A stretch of 64,000 bases of DNA, taken from Nitratireductor luteus. GTDB lineage: Bacteria > Pseudomonadota > Alphaproteobacteria > Rhizobiales > Rhizobiaceae. Position 1 is the first letter of the stretch. The number at the start of each line of letters is the position of its first letter. The notes below the pieces were generated by a model, which saw nothing but the letters and a program-made list of their open reading frames with translations, did no database searches and was not told the DNA's origin. The stretch lies in contig NZ_JAOANW010000002.1 of the NCBI RefSeq assembly GCF_026162365.1, positions 310,001-374,000 of the forward strand. The letters run 5' to 3'. Below are positions 1-10,548 of this stretch, piece by piece. Position numbers and translations under genes: made by a program.

Positions 1-2
1 AT

Positions 3-1322
<1,320 letters not shown>

Positions 1323-1380
1323 GCCAGTCGACAGGCCAACCGAACAGGGGTTGCCCGCGCCGGCGGCTTTGATACATGTT

Positions 1381-1408
1381 AATGGCCCCGTCCAACCGGG
1401 CCATTTTC
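1381..1408 (+). terminator. Putative intrinsic terminator after pckA
   Basis: AATGGCCC (1381-1388) and GGGCCATT (1398-1405) form a perfect 8-bp stem around a 9-nt loop, followed by a short T-rich tail. It lies 58 bases after the pckA stop and ahead of the arfB start chosen here. Confidence 0.55.
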
Positions 1409-1438
1409 GTTTGGCAACAGGAAGCCAGGCCGACACGC

Positions 1439-1873
1439 ATGCCCGAACCAGCTCTCATCATCCGGCCTGGCATCTTCGTCGACGAAGATGAGTTGGACGA
1501 ACAGTTCATCCGGTCTTCCGGCCCCGGCGGCCAGAACGTCAACAAGGTGGCGACGGCGGTTCAATTGCGGTTCGACGCTGCCAATGCCCGCAACCTGCCC
1601 GAGCGTATCAGGCAGCGGGCGCTACAACTTGCCGGCAGCCGGGCGACCAAGGACGGCGAGATACTGATTGAGGCAGGGCGCTACCGGACACAGGAGTTGA
1701 ACCGGGCCGATGCGCGCGACCGTCTCATGGAGCTGCTCAAGCGCGCCGCCGAGCCGCCGCCCAAACCACGCAAGAAGACCAAGCCCTCCCGCGGGGCGGT
1801 CGAGCGCCGCCTCAAGGCCAAGGCCGGCCGCTCACAGGTGAAAAAGATGCGGGGCCGGATAAAGCCTGAATGA
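1439..1873 (+). CDS. arfB: Alternative ribosome-rescue factor / peptidyl-tRNA hydrolase ArfB
   Basis: Rescues ribosomes stalled on non-stop mRNAs by hydrolysing peptidyl-tRNA; known family name YaeJ/ArfB. The 144-residue product has the release-factor GGQ motif in the context SSGPGGQNVNK near residue 28 and a long Lys/Arg-rich C-terminal tail (KPRKKTKPSRG onward) that in this family inserts into the mRNA channel. The frame is open further upstream to an ATG at 1376, but that would place the start before the pckA terminator hairpin. The ATG at 1439 begins the conserved MPEPALIIRPG segment and gives the usual family length, so it is preferred. Confidence 0.92.
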   Translation: MPEPALIIRPGIFVDEDELDEQFIRSSGPGGQNVNKVATAVQLRFDAANARNLPERIRQRALQLAGSRATKDGEILIEAGRYRTQELNRADARDRLMELLKRAAEPPPKPRKKTKPSRGAVERRLKAKAGRSQVKKMRGRIKPE

Positions 1874-1972
1874 TCGGCCTGCCACATGCCCGATCCGAAG
1901 GACCGTTTTCCGGTTGAAATATTTTGGCGTTACACGTCAAATGGCGTGCAGTTCAAACGGGAGCATATTGCA

Positions 1973-2425
1973 ATGGGCATTTTTGATTTTGTGAAGTCGG
2001 TCGGCAAGAAGCTGGGCGTCGTCGACGACGAGGCACCGGAAGCCAGCGAACTCAAGAAAGAGCTCGATTCGCACAAGCTCGGCACCGACAAGGTCGACAT
2101 CGAGGTCCAGGGCGACAAGGTCGTGCTCAAGGGCGAGGTCGCCGATCAATCGGCCTTCGAAAAGGCCGTCATCGCCGTCGGCAATACGCTCGGCGTTTCC
2201 AAGGTCGAGGCAGGCGAGCTGAAGGTGGCCGAGGCGGGCGGCGAAGTCAGGGACCCGGTATTCTACACGGTCAAGAAGGGCGACAATCTCTGGAAGATCG
2301 CGGAGGCCAATTACGGCAAGAGCAATGGTGCGAAGTACACAATCATCTTCGAGGCAAACAAGCCCATGCTGACCCATCCGGACAAGATCTACCCAGGCCA
2401 GGTGCTGCGCATTCCCGCGTTGTAA
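1973..2425 (+). CDS. kbp: BON and LysM domain protein, Kbp/YgaU-like
   Basis: A 150-residue cytosolic-type protein with a BON domain (about residues 30-85) followed by a LysM domain (about 97-147, beginning VFYTVKKGDNLWKIAEANYG). This is the architecture and length of E. coli Kbp (YgaU), a potassium-binding protein of 149 residues that also begins MG(L/I)F(D/N)FVK. An upstream in-frame start exists at 1886, but the ATG at 1973 has GGGAG at 1959-1963, nine bases away, and matches the family N-terminus. No signal peptide is visible. The gene is followed by a strong intrinsic terminator. Potassium sensing here is inferred from the family. Confidence 0.85.
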   Translation: MGIFDFVKSVGKKLGVVDDEAPEASELKKELDSHKLGTDKVDIEVQGDKVVLKGEVADQSAFEKAVIAVGNTLGVSKVEAGELKVAEAGGEVRDPVFYTVKKGDNLWKIAEANYGKSNGAKYTIIFEANKPMLTHPDKIYPGQVLRIPAL

Positions 2426-2487
2426 GCGCTGGACGCGCTTCGACAAGGATCGGGTGGCGCACCAAACCTCAAGCTGGCATCATGATA

Positions 2488-2524
2488 CCCCGGACGCCGG
2501 AACGTCCGGGGTTTTTGCATTTTT
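2488..2524 (+). terminator. Intrinsic terminator after kbp
   Basis: CCCCGGACG (2488-2496) and CGTCCGGGG (2503-2511) form a perfect 9-bp stem with a 6-nt loop, directly followed by TTTTT and a second T run. It ends the kbp transcript immediately before alkB. Confidence 0.88.
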
Positions 2525-2536
2525 CGGGACCCTGCC

Positions 2537-3151
2537 ATGATTCAGCTGCCGCCAGGCATACGTCATATCCCCGGCCATCTTGACATGGATGCGCAACGGT
2601 TGCTGGTCGACGAGATTAGAAGAGTCGTGGCCGATGCGCCGCTCTACGTGCCCGCCATGCCGCGGACCGGCAAACCGATGCGCGTGCGGATGACCAATTG
2701 CGGCGCGCTGGGTTGGGTTACCGACAAGGAGCGGGGCTACCGCTATCAGGCAACGCATCCGGTAACCGGCAGGCACTGGCCGCCGATCCCGCCCGGGCTT
2801 TTGCGGCTATGGGACGACTTTTCCAGATACCCGCATCCGCCCGAAGCCTGCCTAGTGAATTTCTATGACCCCCGTGCCAGGATGGGCCTTCACCAGGACC
2901 GGGACGAGGAGGATTTCGACGCTCCGGTCGTTTCTGTATCGCTAGGGGACGCCTGCCTGTTTCGCGTGGGCGGAACGAAGCGCGCGGACGCCACCATGTC
3001 ACTGCGGCTGGAGAGCGGAGATGTGGTGCTGCTCGCTGGCGAGGGAAGGCTCTGCTACCACGGCGTCGACCGCATCTATCCCGAGACGTCGACCATTCTC
3101 AAAGGCGCCGGGCGCATCAATCTGACCTTGCGCCGGGTAACTAAGCCCTAG
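2537..3151 (+). CDS. alkB: Alpha-ketoglutarate-dependent DNA repair dioxygenase AlkB
   Basis: Fe(II)/2-oxoglutarate dioxygenase that removes methyl groups from 1-methyladenine and 3-methylcytosine in DNA or RNA by oxidation. The 204-residue product has the iron ligands H119 and D121 (in MGLHQDRDE) and H175 (in CYHGVDRI), and the 2-oxoglutarate-binding arginines R193 and R199 in RINLTLRR. The substrate-binding lid region around residues 50-75 (MTNCGALGWV, RYQ) also fits AlkB. It lies after the kbp terminator and is convergent with coaA. No Ada-type gene is next to it, so regulation as part of an adaptive response cannot be inferred. Confidence 0.95.
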   Translation: MIQLPPGIRHIPGHLDMDAQRLLVDEIRRVVADAPLYVPAMPRTGKPMRVRMTNCGALGWVTDKERGYRYQATHPVTGRHWPPIPPGLLRLWDDFSRYPHPPEACLVNFYDPRARMGLHQDRDEEDFDAPVVSVSLGDACLFRVGGTKRADATMSLRLESGDVVLLAGEGRLCYHGVDRIYPETSTILKGAGRINLTLRRVTKP

Positions 3152-3206
3152 ATCAAGATGGCGATTTCGTTGAACCGCCGTCTTGGTCTATCTCCTTGTT
3201 GTAGCG

Positions 3207-3245
3207 CGATCTTTTCCGAAAACCGGTACCCACTTTTCGGGATCG
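3207..3245. repeat. Short palindromic repeat between alkB and coaA
   Basis: An imperfect palindrome with CGATC at both ends and inner arms CCGAAAA / TTTTCGG around a centre containing CCGGTACC. It fills the space between the convergent alkB and coaA genes. It resembles a REP-like sequence I recall as abundant in Mesorhizobium-type genomes (GATC, CCGAAAAGTGGG, ACCGG, TTTTCGG). It could also act as a terminator for both genes. Confidence 0.6.
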
Positions 3246-3250
3246 TTCCC

Positions 3251-4210
3251 CTAAAGCTTCCGCAGCGCCACTTCCTCCACCAGATGATTGGCGCCTTTGC
3301 GCAGGATGAGATCGGCGCGGGGGCGGGTGGGCAGGATGTTTTCTTTCAGGTTCTTCAAATTGATGTTGTTCCAGAGCTGCTCCGCGATGGTATGTGCGGC
3401 ATCGGCTGAAAGCCCTGAATAGCGATGGAAGAAGGATTGCGGGTCCCTGAAGGCGGTATCGCGCAGCCGCATGAAGCGATCGACATACCATTGATGGATC
3501 AGTTCTTCCGGCGCGTCGATATAGATCGAGAAATCGAAAAAGTCGGAAACCACCGGCACCGCTTTGCCGTCCACGGGCAACTCACGTGTCTGTAACACAT
3601 TGATGCCCTCGAAAATGAGAATGTCGGGCCGGTCTATGGTGACGAACTCGCCGGGCAATACGTCATAGGTCAGATGCGAATAGAGCGGCGCCCGCATATT
3701 GGGCAGCCCCGCCTTTATGCCCGACAGGAAGCGCAAAATGGCGCCGACGTCATAGCTGTCGGGAAAGCCCTTGCGGTCCATCAGGCCTTCCCGCCGCAGC
3801 ACCTCATTCGGATAGAGAAAGCCGTCGGTAGTGACGAGGTCGACCTTGGGGCTCGACGGCCAGCGGGCCAGAAGTTCCTTCAGCACACGCGCCGTGGTGG
3901 ACTTGCCGACCGCGACCGAACCGGCGATGCCGATGATAAATGGAGCCTTGACCGCGTCGTCGACGTCGAAGAAGACTTGGCGCTGGCGAAATAGAAGCTG
4001 GCTGGCTTCGACATGCGCCGAAAGGAGCCGCGACATGGACAGGTAAATGCGGCGCACTTCGTCCAGGTCGACGGGGTCGTTCAACGATCGAAGCCGGCGA
4101 ACCTCGTCTTCGGACAGGGTGAGCGGCGTGTCGGCGCGAAATTTTGCCCAGCGCTCGGCGGAAAAGAAGCGGTAAGGAGAGTAGCGTTCCCCCGCAACCA
4201 GTTGATCCAT
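3251..4210 (-). CDS. coaA: Type I pantothenate kinase
   Basis: Phosphorylates pantothenate with ATP, the first and feedback-controlled step of coenzyme A synthesis. The 319-residue product has the P-loop [12 protein letters not shown] at residues 94-105 and the prokaryotic type I fold throughout, for example TTDGFLYPN and the DFSIYIDA segment. The frame is open upstream to 4357, but that would run through hisE. The ATG at 4210 is preceded by an AAGGGGA ribosome site and starts 32 bases after the hisE stop. It is the last gene of the minus-strand his cluster, an arrangement common in Rhizobiales. Confidence 0.95.
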   Translation of the reverse strand: MDQLVAGERYSPYRFFSAERWAKFRADTPLTLSEDEVRRLRSLNDPVDLDEVRRIYLSMSRLLSAHVEASQLLFRQRQVFFDVDDAVKAPFIIGIAGSVAVGKSTTARVLKELLARWPSSPKVDLVTTDGFLYPNEVLRREGLMDRKGFPDSYDVGAILRFLSGIKAGLPNMRAPLYSHLTYDVLPGEFVTIDRPDILIFEGINVLQTRELPVDGKAVPVVSDFFDFSIYIDAPEELIHQWYVDRFMRLRDTAFRDPQSFFHRYSGLSADAAHTIAEQLWNNINLKNLKENILPTRPRADLILRKGANHLVEEVALRKL

Positions 4211-4242
4211 GCGCCGTGATCCCCTTTCCGCCTCCGGCCGGT

Positions 4243-4566
4243 TCATTTCGCTCGGCGGGCGGCCTTCTCGGCAATGCCCGTGCGCGACGTACGGCTTTCC
4301 AATTCGGCCATCACCTCGTCCAACGGCACTTCGGCCAGGGCCAGGACAACCAGCCAATGATATAGAAGATCAGCGCTTTCGGAAACGACCCCCTTACGAT
4401 TCCCGCCCACTGCAGCGATAACCGTCTCGACGGCCTCCTCGCCAAGCTTTTGGGCGGCTTTTTCCATGCCTGCGGCATAGAGCTTGGCCGTCCAGGAATT
4501 GGCGTCGCCAGAGCGGGCGCGCTCGGCGACGATGGCCTCCAGTCGCGCCAGATCGAAAGTGCTCAT
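4243..4566 (-). CDS. hisE: Phosphoribosyl-ATP pyrophosphohydrolase
   Basis: Second step of histidine synthesis: phosphoribosyl-ATP to phosphoribosyl-AMP and pyrophosphate. The 107-residue all-alpha protein shows the MazG-like metal-binding helices [13 protein letters not shown] and [13 protein letters not shown], with the acidic residues (E43, E44, E47, and E/D in ESADLL) that bind Mg2+. It is the stand-alone form, not fused to HisI. Its start overlaps the hisF stop by 4 bases (ATGA), so the two are very likely translationally coupled. Confidence 0.95.
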   Translation of the reverse strand: MSTFDLARLEAIVAERARSGDANSWTAKLYAAGMEKAAQKLGEEAVETVIAAVGGNRKGVVSESADLLYHWLVVLALAEVPLDEVMAELESRTSRTGIAEKAARRAK

Positions 4567-5366
4567 CTTGTCGCTGCCTCGCCTTGTGTCGGGTCGAGCC
4601 GCATGGCCAAGCCGTGATCGGCCATGAAGCGTTTCGCTTCGCCGATTGTATAGGTGCCAAAGTGGAAAATCGATGCCGCCAACACAGCGGCGGCATGGCC
4701 CTGCTTAACACCGTCGACCAGATGATCGAGCGTGCCGACACCGCCCGAGGCGATCACCGGCACACGCACCGCATCAGCCACCGCACGCGTCAGCCCTATG
4801 TCGTAGCCGGCCTTGGTACCGTCGCGATCCATGGAGGTCAGCAGGATTTCCCCAGCACCGAGATCGACAACGCGGCGGGCGAACTCGACGGCGTCCATGC
4901 CGGTGGCGTTGCGTCCGCCATGGGTGAAGATTTCCCAGCGGGCGATTGCACCCTTCCCGGACACCTTCTTGGCGTCGATGGCGACGACAATGCACTGGTC
5001 ACCGAATCTGTCAGCCGCGCGGGCAACGAAATCCGGATTCTTTACCGCCGCCGTGTTGATAGACACCTTGTCGGCGCCGGCAAGCAGCAGCTTGCGGATA
5101 TCCGCCACCTCGCGAACGCCGCCACCCACGGTCAGCGGCATGAAGCACTGTTCGGCCGTGCGCGCCACGACATCGAAGATTGTCTCGCGATTGTCGCTGG
5201 AGGCGGTGATGTCGAGAAAGCACAGTTCGTCCGCGCCGGCTGCGTCATAGGCCTTGGCCGCTTCAACCGGATCACCGGCATCGATCAGATCGACAAAGTT
5301 CACGCCCTTGACTACACGTCCGTCCTTGACGTCCAGGCAGGGGATGACACGGGATTTGAGCGTCAT
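4563..5366 (-). CDS. hisF: Imidazole glycerol phosphate synthase, cyclase subunit
   Basis: Forms imidazole glycerol phosphate and AICAR from PRFAR using ammonia delivered by HisH. The 267-residue (beta-alpha)8 barrel has the first catalytic aspartate in [14 protein letters not shown] and the second in VVAIDAKK, with the phosphate-binding loops GGGVR and [10 protein letters not shown]. Its start overlaps the hisA stop by 4 bases, and its end overlaps hisE. The order hisH-hisA-hisF-hisE on one strand gives a compact operon. Confidence 0.97.
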   Translation of the reverse strand: MTLKSRVIPCLDVKDGRVVKGVNFVDLIDAGDPVEAAKAYDAAGADELCFLDITASSDNRETIFDVVARTAEQCFMPLTVGGGVREVADIRKLLLAGADKVSINTAAVKNPDFVARAADRFGDQCIVVAIDAKKVSGKGAIARWEIFTHGGRNATGMDAVEFARRVVDLGAGEILLTSMDRDGTKAGYDIGLTRAVADAVRVPVIASGGVGTLDHLVDGVKQGHAAAVLAASIFHFGTYTIGEAKRFMADHGLAMRLDPTQGEAATR

Positions 5367-6097
5367 GATTGCGCCTCGCGCAGGAGCCGCAGCGCCTCGG
5401 CCGGATTGATGCGCCCGTCATAGAGAGCGCGGCCCGATATCGCGCCTTCCAGCTTGGCCGCGTCAGGCATGGTCATGCGCACGATATCGGTGATGGAGGC
5501 GAGCCCGCCGGAAGCGATGATGGGTATATCGACGGCTCCAGCAAGGTCTATAGTCGCGTCCCAGTTGATGCCAGCCAGGACGCCGTCGCGGTCGATATCG
5601 GTGTAGATGATCGCGGCCACACCGGCTCCTTCAAAACGTTCTGCCAGTTCCACTGCCGAAAGCTCTGACGTCTCGGCCCAGCCTTCAACCGCGACGTGAC
5701 CACCGCGCGCGTCTATGCCCACGGCGATCCTTCCTGGAAACCGGCGGCAGGCTTCACGCACCAGCTCAGGGTCGCGCACCGCCACGGTGCCGAGGATGAC
5801 GCGGGCGAGACCCTTGTCCAGCCATGCCTCGATCTGCTCGAGTGTGCGGATGCCGCCGCCGAGCTGCACCGGGTTCTTCGTCGCCGCCAGGATCGCCTCG
5901 ACCGCCGCACCGTTGACGCTCGTGCCGGCGAAGGCGCCGTCGAGGTCGACCACATGCAGCCATTTAAACCCCTGCTCCTCGAAGGCTTTTGCCTGGGCAG
6001 CGGGGTCGGCATTGTAGACGGTCGCCTGGCTCATCTCGCCGAGCTTCAGGCGCACGCACTGGCCTTGCTTAAGGTCGATGGCGGGGAAAAGGATCAT
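5363..6097 (-). CDS. hisA: ProFAR isomerase (HisA)
   Basis: Isomerises ProFAR to PRFAR in histidine synthesis. The 244-residue barrel begins [17 protein letters not shown], with the catalytic aspartate in AIDLK and a second in [10 protein letters not shown], and phosphate loops LGGGIR and ASGGLAS. A start three codons upstream is possible, but ATG at 6097 overlaps the hisH stop as ATGA and gives the canonical [10 protein letters not shown]-terminus, so it is preferred. It sits between hisH and hisF. Confidence 0.96.
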   Translation of the reverse strand: MILFPAIDLKQGQCVRLKLGEMSQATVYNADPAAQAKAFEEQGFKWLHVVDLDGAFAGTSVNGAAVEAILAATKNPVQLGGGIRTLEQIEAWLDKGLARVILGTVAVRDPELVREACRRFPGRIAVGIDARGGHVAVEGWAETSELSAVELAERFEGAGVAAIIYTDIDRDGVLAGINWDATIDLAGAVDIPIIASGGLASITDIVRMTMPDAAKLEGAISGRALYDGRINPAEALRLLREAQS

Positions 6098-6744
6098 GGC
6101 TTCCACTTCAGGAAATTGGCAATGAGCGCTAGGCCAAGCCGCTGGCTCTTTTCGGGATGAAACTGGGTGCCGGCCAGATTGTCGCGCGCCACTGCCGCGG
6201 TGACGGGACCGCCGTAATCGGTCTGTGCCAGCACGTCCTCCTCCTGTTCCGCATCGAGATGATACGAATGCACGAAATAGGCGTGCAGGCCGTCCGGTCC
6301 GGTGGGGATGCCGGTAAACAACGGGTGGTCATGTTTCACGTGAATCGTGTTCCAGCCGATCTGGGGAATTTTCAAGCTCGAGTCGGAGGGCGTCATTTCC
6401 TTCACGTCGCCCTTGATCCAGCCAAAGCCTTCCGTAACCGTCTTCTCCAGCCCGCGCTGGGACATGAGCTGCAAGCCGACACAAATGCCCAGGAAGGGTC
6501 GCGACTTGTCAATCGCCGTTTCGCCGATCGCCTCGACCATGCCAGGCACCGAATCAAGGCCCGCCCGACAGGCCGCATAGGCGCCGACACCAGGCAGAAC
6601 GATCCGATCCGCAGTGCGCACGCGGCCAGCATCGGCCGTCAGTTCGATCTCTGCAGAAATGCCGGCCTCGCGGGCAGCACGCTCGAAGGCCTTGGTGGCT
6701 GAACGGAGATTGCCGGAGCCATAGTCGATGATTGCAACGCGCAT
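6094..6744 (-). CDS. hisH: Imidazole glycerol phosphate synthase, glutaminase subunit
   Basis: Class I glutamine amidotransferase that supplies ammonia to HisF. The 216-residue product has the nucleophile C88 in [12 protein letters not shown] and the H196/E198 pair in TQFHPEKSQ, which complete the catalytic triad, and the oxyanion-strand motif PGVGAY. It begins with [15 protein letters not shown], typical of the family, and its end overlaps hisA. A parS-like 16-mer lies inside the gene at 6332-6347 (listed separately). Confidence 0.96.
   Translation of the reverse strand: MRVAIIDYGSGNLRSATKAFERAAREAGISAEIELTADAGRVRTADRIVLPGVGAYAACRAGLDSVPGMVEAIGETAIDKSRPFLGICVGLQLMSQRGLEKTVTEGFGWIKGDVKEMTPSDSSLKIPQIGWNTIHVKHDHPLFTGIPTGPDGLHAYFVHSYHLDAEQEEDVLAQTDYGGPVTAAVARDNLAGTQFHPEKSQRLGLALIANFLKWKP
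6332..6347. other. parS-like site inside hisH
   Basis: TGTTTCACGTGAATCG matches the ParB-binding consensus TGTTTCACGTGAAACA at 14 of 16 positions, including the CACGTG core and one complete half. It lies about 22 kb from parAB. A single near-match inside a gene could be chance, but the identical first 15 bases recur in hemE. Confidence 0.5.
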
Positions 6745-6746
6745 GT

Positions 6747-7250
6747 TCAGGTTTTCCGGGGATAGTCGATCAGGCCGAAGGTGGAGTGGCGGCGCTCACC
6801 GGCGGGAGCCCTGGCGGATTTCCAGGGCATTGCCGGGGGCGCTGCTGCAGGCCGTTCGGTCATGCGGGCATATGTTGGGCCGGAAGTCGATTCGGTCGCG
6901 TAACGGACTTCCGCCTCGCCCCTGGAACCCGCCTCCACGACGCCCCAGACCCACCAGCCTTTGCGCTGCAGGGCCGCTGCCCGCCAGCTCTGTGCTTCCA
7001 TGCCTATCAGGAATGAGAGGCATAAGGAGACGACGGAGGCCACGGCCGAATACCCGGCAACCGTCCCCAGTCCTGCCAGTGCCAGCCCCAATGCAAGTGC
7101 GGTCAGCGCCTCCCACCACATGCGGTGGACGAGGAACCAGATGAAGGGCACCAGAAAGGCGAGAAAGGAGAAGCCGTCGCGCAACACCACAGCCTTTTCC
7201 GCGGCATCGCCTGTTTCGGTTTCAGGTTCGACTACGAGATAACTTGCCAT
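6747..7250 (-). CDS. DUF2628 membrane protein in the his cluster
   Basis: A 167-residue protein with three or four hydrophobic segments between about residues 25 and 88 ([50 protein letters not shown]), followed by a soluble Pro/Arg-rich tail. I recognise it as the DUF2628 family often found between hisB and hisH in Rhizobiales. No enzymatic motif is visible and no role in histidine synthesis is established. It starts 25 bases after the hisB stop and ends 2 bases before the hisH start, so it is almost certainly co-transcribed with the his genes. Confidence 0.8.
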   Translation of the reverse strand: MASYLVVEPETETGDAAEKAVVLRDGFSFLAFLVPFIWFLVHRMWWEALTALALGLALAGLGTVAGYSAVASVVSLCLSFLIGMEAQSWRAAALQRKGWWVWGVVEAGSRGEAEVRYATESTSGPTYARMTERPAAAPPAMPWKSARAPAGERRHSTFGLIDYPRKT

Positions 7251-7275
7251 TCAATTCTTCGCCTCGTGCAGGCTT

Positions 7276-7884
7276 TCAACCGTTCAGCGTTCCCTTGGTA
7301 GAGGGAACAGCGTTTGGCTGACGGGAATCCGCTTCAAGCGCGGCGCGCAGCACCCGCGCCACGGCTTTGAAACAAGTCTCGGCGATGTGGTGGTTGTTCG
7401 CGCCGTAATGGTTGGCGACATGCAGCGTGATACCCGCATTCTGCGCAAAGGCCTGGAAGAACTCGCGCACCAGTTCGGTGTCGAAAGTGCCTATTTTGGC
7501 GGTCGGGAACACGACATTCCAGACGAGGAACGGCCGTCCCGAAACGTCGACAGCCGCCCGTGTCAGACATTCGTCCATGGCGAGATCGAGGGAGGCATAG
7601 CGCATGATGCCGCGCCGCTCGCCGAGCGCCTTCGCGATGGCCTGGCCGATGGCGATGCCGCAATCCTCCACCGTGTGGTGGTCGTCAATATGCAGATCGC
7701 CTTTGGCGTTCAGCGTAATATCGATCAGGCTATGGCGGGAAAGCTGCTCGAGCATATGGTCGAAAAACCCGACGCCGGAAGCGATGTCGAAACGTCCTTC
7801 CCCATCCAGATCGACCGAAACGGCGATCTCCGTCTCGTTGGTCTTGCGACTGATTTCGGCTTTGCGCGCCGTCCCTTGAGCCAT
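7276..7884 (-). CDS. hisB: Imidazoleglycerol-phosphate dehydratase
   Basis: Dehydrates imidazole glycerol phosphate to imidazole acetol phosphate. The 202-residue mono-functional form carries the metal-binding histidine clusters [30 protein letters not shown] and [13 protein letters not shown]. There is no fused histidinol-phosphatase domain, as usual outside the Enterobacteria. It is the promoter-proximal gene of the minus-strand his cluster and is divergent from hslV; the 186-base gap between them probably carries both promoters. Confidence 0.97.
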   Translation of the reverse strand: MAQGTARKAEISRKTNETEIAVSVDLDGEGRFDIASGVGFFDHMLEQLSRHSLIDITLNAKGDLHIDDHHTVEDCGIAIGQAIAKALGERRGIMRYASLDLAMDECLTRAAVDVSGRPFLVWNVVFPTAKIGTFDTELVREFFQAFAQNAGITLHVANHYGANNHHIAETCFKAVARVLRAALEADSRQPNAVPSTKGTLNG

Positions 7885-8070
7885 GGCGGTCCTCTTGGCG
7901 ATCAGAAGGCCAGCCTTCTAGCAGCATGTCTGCCGGAACGCCAGCGGCAGCCGGCATCGCGGGCATAGGCAGGGCTGAAGGCGGCGATCGGCAATGCGCG
8001 CCGTTTGCAATTGCCAGCGGGCCGCTTACATAACCGCTCTGAAGATACCCGCCGCCCGAAAGGACCCGCC

Positions 8071-8619
8071 ATGAGTGAAGCCCCTTCCATGCACGCCACC
8101 ACCATCGTCACCGTACGCAAGGGCGGCAAGGTGGTGATCGCCGGCGACGGGCAGGTCAGCCTCGGCCAGACGGTGATGAAGGGCAATGCCCGCAAGGTGC
8201 GCCGCATCGGCAAGGGCAATGTGATCGCCGGCTTTGCCGGTGCCACGGCGGATGCGTTCACGCTGCTGGAGAGGCTGGAAAGCAAGCTGGAACAGTATCC
8301 CGATCAGCTGATGCGCGCCTGCGTGGAGCTCGCCAAGGACTGGCGCACCGACCGCTATCTGCGCCGGCTGGAGGCGATGATGCTGGTCGCCGATAAATCG
8401 ATCACGCTGGCGCTTACCGGAAATGGTGACGTACTGGAACCTGAACAGGGTGTGATGGCGATCGGATCGGGCGGAAATTTTGCGCTGGCGGCCGCCCGCG
8501 CGCTGCTGGATACGGACAAGGACGCCGAGGAAGTGGCACGCAAGGCGATGGCCATCGCGGCAGGCATCTGCATCTACACCAACGACAACGTCGTTCTGGA
8601 ATCCCTGGATGAAGAATGA
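8071..8619 (+). CDS. hslV: ATP-dependent protease peptidase subunit HslV
   Basis: Proteolytic core of the HslUV (ClpYQ) protease. The 182-residue product has the Ntn-hydrolase signature [20 protein letters not shown]; by homology the catalytic threonine is T10 or T11, so a short N-terminal propeptide must be removed, unlike E. coli where only Met precedes it. The frame extends upstream to 8005, but ATG at 8071 has AAAGGA just upstream and the usual length. Its last 11 bases overlap the acetyltransferase gene, which itself overlaps hslU, giving one transcript. Confidence 0.96.
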   Translation: MSEAPSMHATTIVTVRKGGKVVIAGDGQVSLGQTVMKGNARKVRRIGKGNVIAGFAGATADAFTLLERLESKLEQYPDQLMRACVELAKDWRTDRYLRRLEAMMLVADKSITLALTGNGDVLEPEQGVMAIGSGGNFALAAARALLDTDKDAEEVARKAMAIAAGICIYTNDNVVLESLDEE

Positions 8620-9151
8620 CGGCTCAAACATCCGCTTCAAGCCGGTGATGGAGGCCCATCTGCCGATGCTCGCGCAGTGGCTCAGCACCCCTCACATGCG
8701 GGAATGGTGGGGTGAGCCTGAAGAGGAGCTGGGCTTCATCCGCGACATGATCTCGGGGCGCGATTCCACGCGGCCGTTCCTCATCGTACTCGCCGACCAG
8801 CCGGTAGGCTACATCCAGAACTGGTTCATCGGCCACCACCAGAACGAGCAATGGGTGAAGGATCATCCCTGGCTGATGGAGCTTCCTTCCGAAACGGTCG
8901 GCGTCGACCTTTCCATCGGCGATCCCGACTTTTTGTCCAAGGGTATCGGCTCCGCCGCACTTGCCGCATTCGTTCGCCGGTTGATCGAGGAAGGGCACGG
9001 GAGCATCATCATCGATCCGGATCGCGGTAACGCGCGCGCCATACGCGCCTATGCCAAAGTCGGGTTCCGCCCTGTTCCGCACCTTGAAGGGCGCACCGGC
9101 GACGCGCTCATCATGCAATACGACCGACACGCAAGCGAGACCAACATATGA
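8609..9151 (+). CDS. GNAT acetyltransferase, AAC(6')-like, between hslV and hslU
   Basis: A 180-residue acetyl-CoA-dependent N-acetyltransferase of the type annotated as aminoglycoside 6'-N-acetyltransferase or Acetyltransf_8. Visible features are the N-terminal [12 protein letters not shown] segment, the acceptor region [20 protein letters not shown] with the acetyl-CoA pyrophosphate loop (K-G-I-G-S-A), and the end [19 protein letters not shown]. The physiological substrate is not known, and resistance should not be assumed. The start ATG at 8609 lies inside the end of hslV and the stop overlaps the hslU start (ATGA), so it is translationally coupled to the protease genes. This placement recurs in Rhizobiales. 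Confidence 0.85.
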   Translation: MKNDGSNIRFKPVMEAHLPMLAQWLSTPHMREWWGEPEEELGFIRDMISGRDSTRPFLIVLADQPVGYIQNWFIGHHQNEQWVKDHPWLMELPSETVGVDLSIGDPDFLSKGIGSAALAAFVRRLIEEGHGSIIIDPDRGNARAIRAYAKVGFRPVPHLEGRTGDALIMQYDRHASETNI

Positions 9152-10458
9152 CGAATTTTTCCCCGCGCGAGATCGTTTCGGAGCTCGACCGCTTCATCAT
9201 CGGCCAGAAGGACGCCAAGCGGGCGGTCGCCATCGCGCTGCGCAATCGCTGGCGCCGTCAGCAGCTCGAGGAGGGGTTGCGCGAAGAGGTGATGCCCAAG
9301 AACATCCTCATGATCGGCCCCACCGGCGTCGGCAAGACGGAAATCTCGCGGCGGCTGGCCAGGCTGGCGGGCGCGCCTTTCATGAAGGTGGAGGCTACGA
9401 AATTCACGGAGGTCGGCTATGTCGGCCGCGATGTCGAGCAGATCATCCGCGATCTCGTGGAAGTCGCTATCGGGCTGACCCGTGAGAAGATGCGCGAGGA
9501 GGTGAAGGCCCGAGCCCATGTGGCGGCCGAGGAGCGCGTGCTGGACGCGCTGGTGGGCAAGACGGCGAGCCCGGCCACGAAAGAGAGCTTTCGCAAGAAA
9601 CTGCGCAGCGGCGAGCTCGACGACAAGGAAATCGAGATCGAGGTGTCCGACACCGGCGGCGGCATGCCGGGCTTCGAGATTCCGGGCATGCCGGGCGCAA
9701 ATATCGGTGTTCTGAACATCAACGACATGTTGCAGAAGGCCATGGGCGGCAGCCGCACAAAAGTGCGCAAGACCACAGTGAAGGAGTCCTACGGGCACCT
9801 CATCGACGACGAGTCCGACAAGCTGCTCGACCAAGACGCCGTCATACAGACCGCATTGTCGTCGGCGCAGAACGACGGCATCGTCTTTCTCGACGAGATC
9901 GACAAGATCGCATCCCGGGAAGGCGGCATGGGTGCCGGCGTCTCCCGCGAAGGCGTGCAGCGCGACCTGCTGCCGCTGGTGGAAGGAACGACCGTGGCCA
10001 CGAAGTACGGCCCCGTCAAAACCGATCATATCCTGTTCATCGCCTCCGGCGCGTTCCACGTATCGAAGCCGTCCGATCTCCTGCCGGAGCTGCAGGGCCG
10101 CCTGCCGATCAGAGTCGAATTGCGGGCGCTGGAGAAGGACGATTTCAGGCGCATCCTGACCGAGACCGAGGCAAGCCTCATCAAGCAGTATATAGCACTG
10201 ATGGACACCGAAGGCGTCGAGCTCGAGTTCACTGACGATGCCATCGACCGGCTGGCCGCGATCGCCGTCGATCTCAACGCCAGCGTGGAGAATATCGGGG
10301 CCCGCAGGCTGCAGACCGTGATGGAGCGCGTCCTGGACGATATCTCCTATAACGCACCCGACCGGTCCGGCTCCAAGATCACGATCGATGCCGGTTATGT
10401 CGACACGAATGTCGGCGACCTGGCAAAGAACACCGACCTTTCGCGCTTCATCCTGTAG
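9148..10458 (+). CDS. hslU: ATP-dependent protease ATPase subunit HslU
   Basis: AAA+ unfoldase that feeds substrates to HslV. The 436-residue product has Walker A GPTGVGKT at residues 57-64, Walker B FLDEIDKI with D249/E250, the pore-loop region [11 protein letters not shown], and a typical I-domain insert (about residues 110-235). The C-terminus ends FIL, consistent with the tail that docks into HslV. It starts at an ATG overlapping the acetyltransferase stop. Confidence 0.97.
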   Translation: MTNFSPREIVSELDRFIIGQKDAKRAVAIALRNRWRRQQLEEGLREEVMPKNILMIGPTGVGKTEISRRLARLAGAPFMKVEATKFTEVGYVGRDVEQIIRDLVEVAIGLTREKMREEVKARAHVAAEERVLDALVGKTASPATKESFRKKLRSGELDDKEIEIEVSDTGGGMPGFEIPGMPGANIGVLNINDMLQKAMGGSRTKVRKTTVKESYGHLIDDESDKLLDQDAVIQTALSSAQNDGIVFLDEIDKIASREGGMGAGVSREGVQRDLLPLVEGTTVATKYGPVKTDHILFIASGAFHVSKPSDLLPELQGRLPIRVELRALEKDDFRRILTETEASLIKQYIALMDTEGVELEFTDDAIDRLAAIAVDLNASVENIGARRLQTVMERVLDDISYNAPDRSGSKITIDAGYVDTNVGDLAKNTDLSRFIL

Positions 10459-10548
10459 CGTTGCGTCTTTCCCACAACGTTTGAGGCCCCTAATATTTGG
10501 GCTCGACTCGGTGCGCGGGTTTCCATAGGTTGCGCGCAATCAGAAAAT

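Noticed and set aside
8609-9151. Aminoglycoside resistance gene
   Set aside because: Family resemblance only; the chromosomal position between hslV and hslU in a housekeeping operon argues against a dedicated resistance role.
9049-10539. 496-residue open frame on the minus strand opposite hslU
   Set aside because: Shadow of hslU in a GC-rich gene; composition is His/Leu/Asp-rich without recognisable motif, while hslU is certain.
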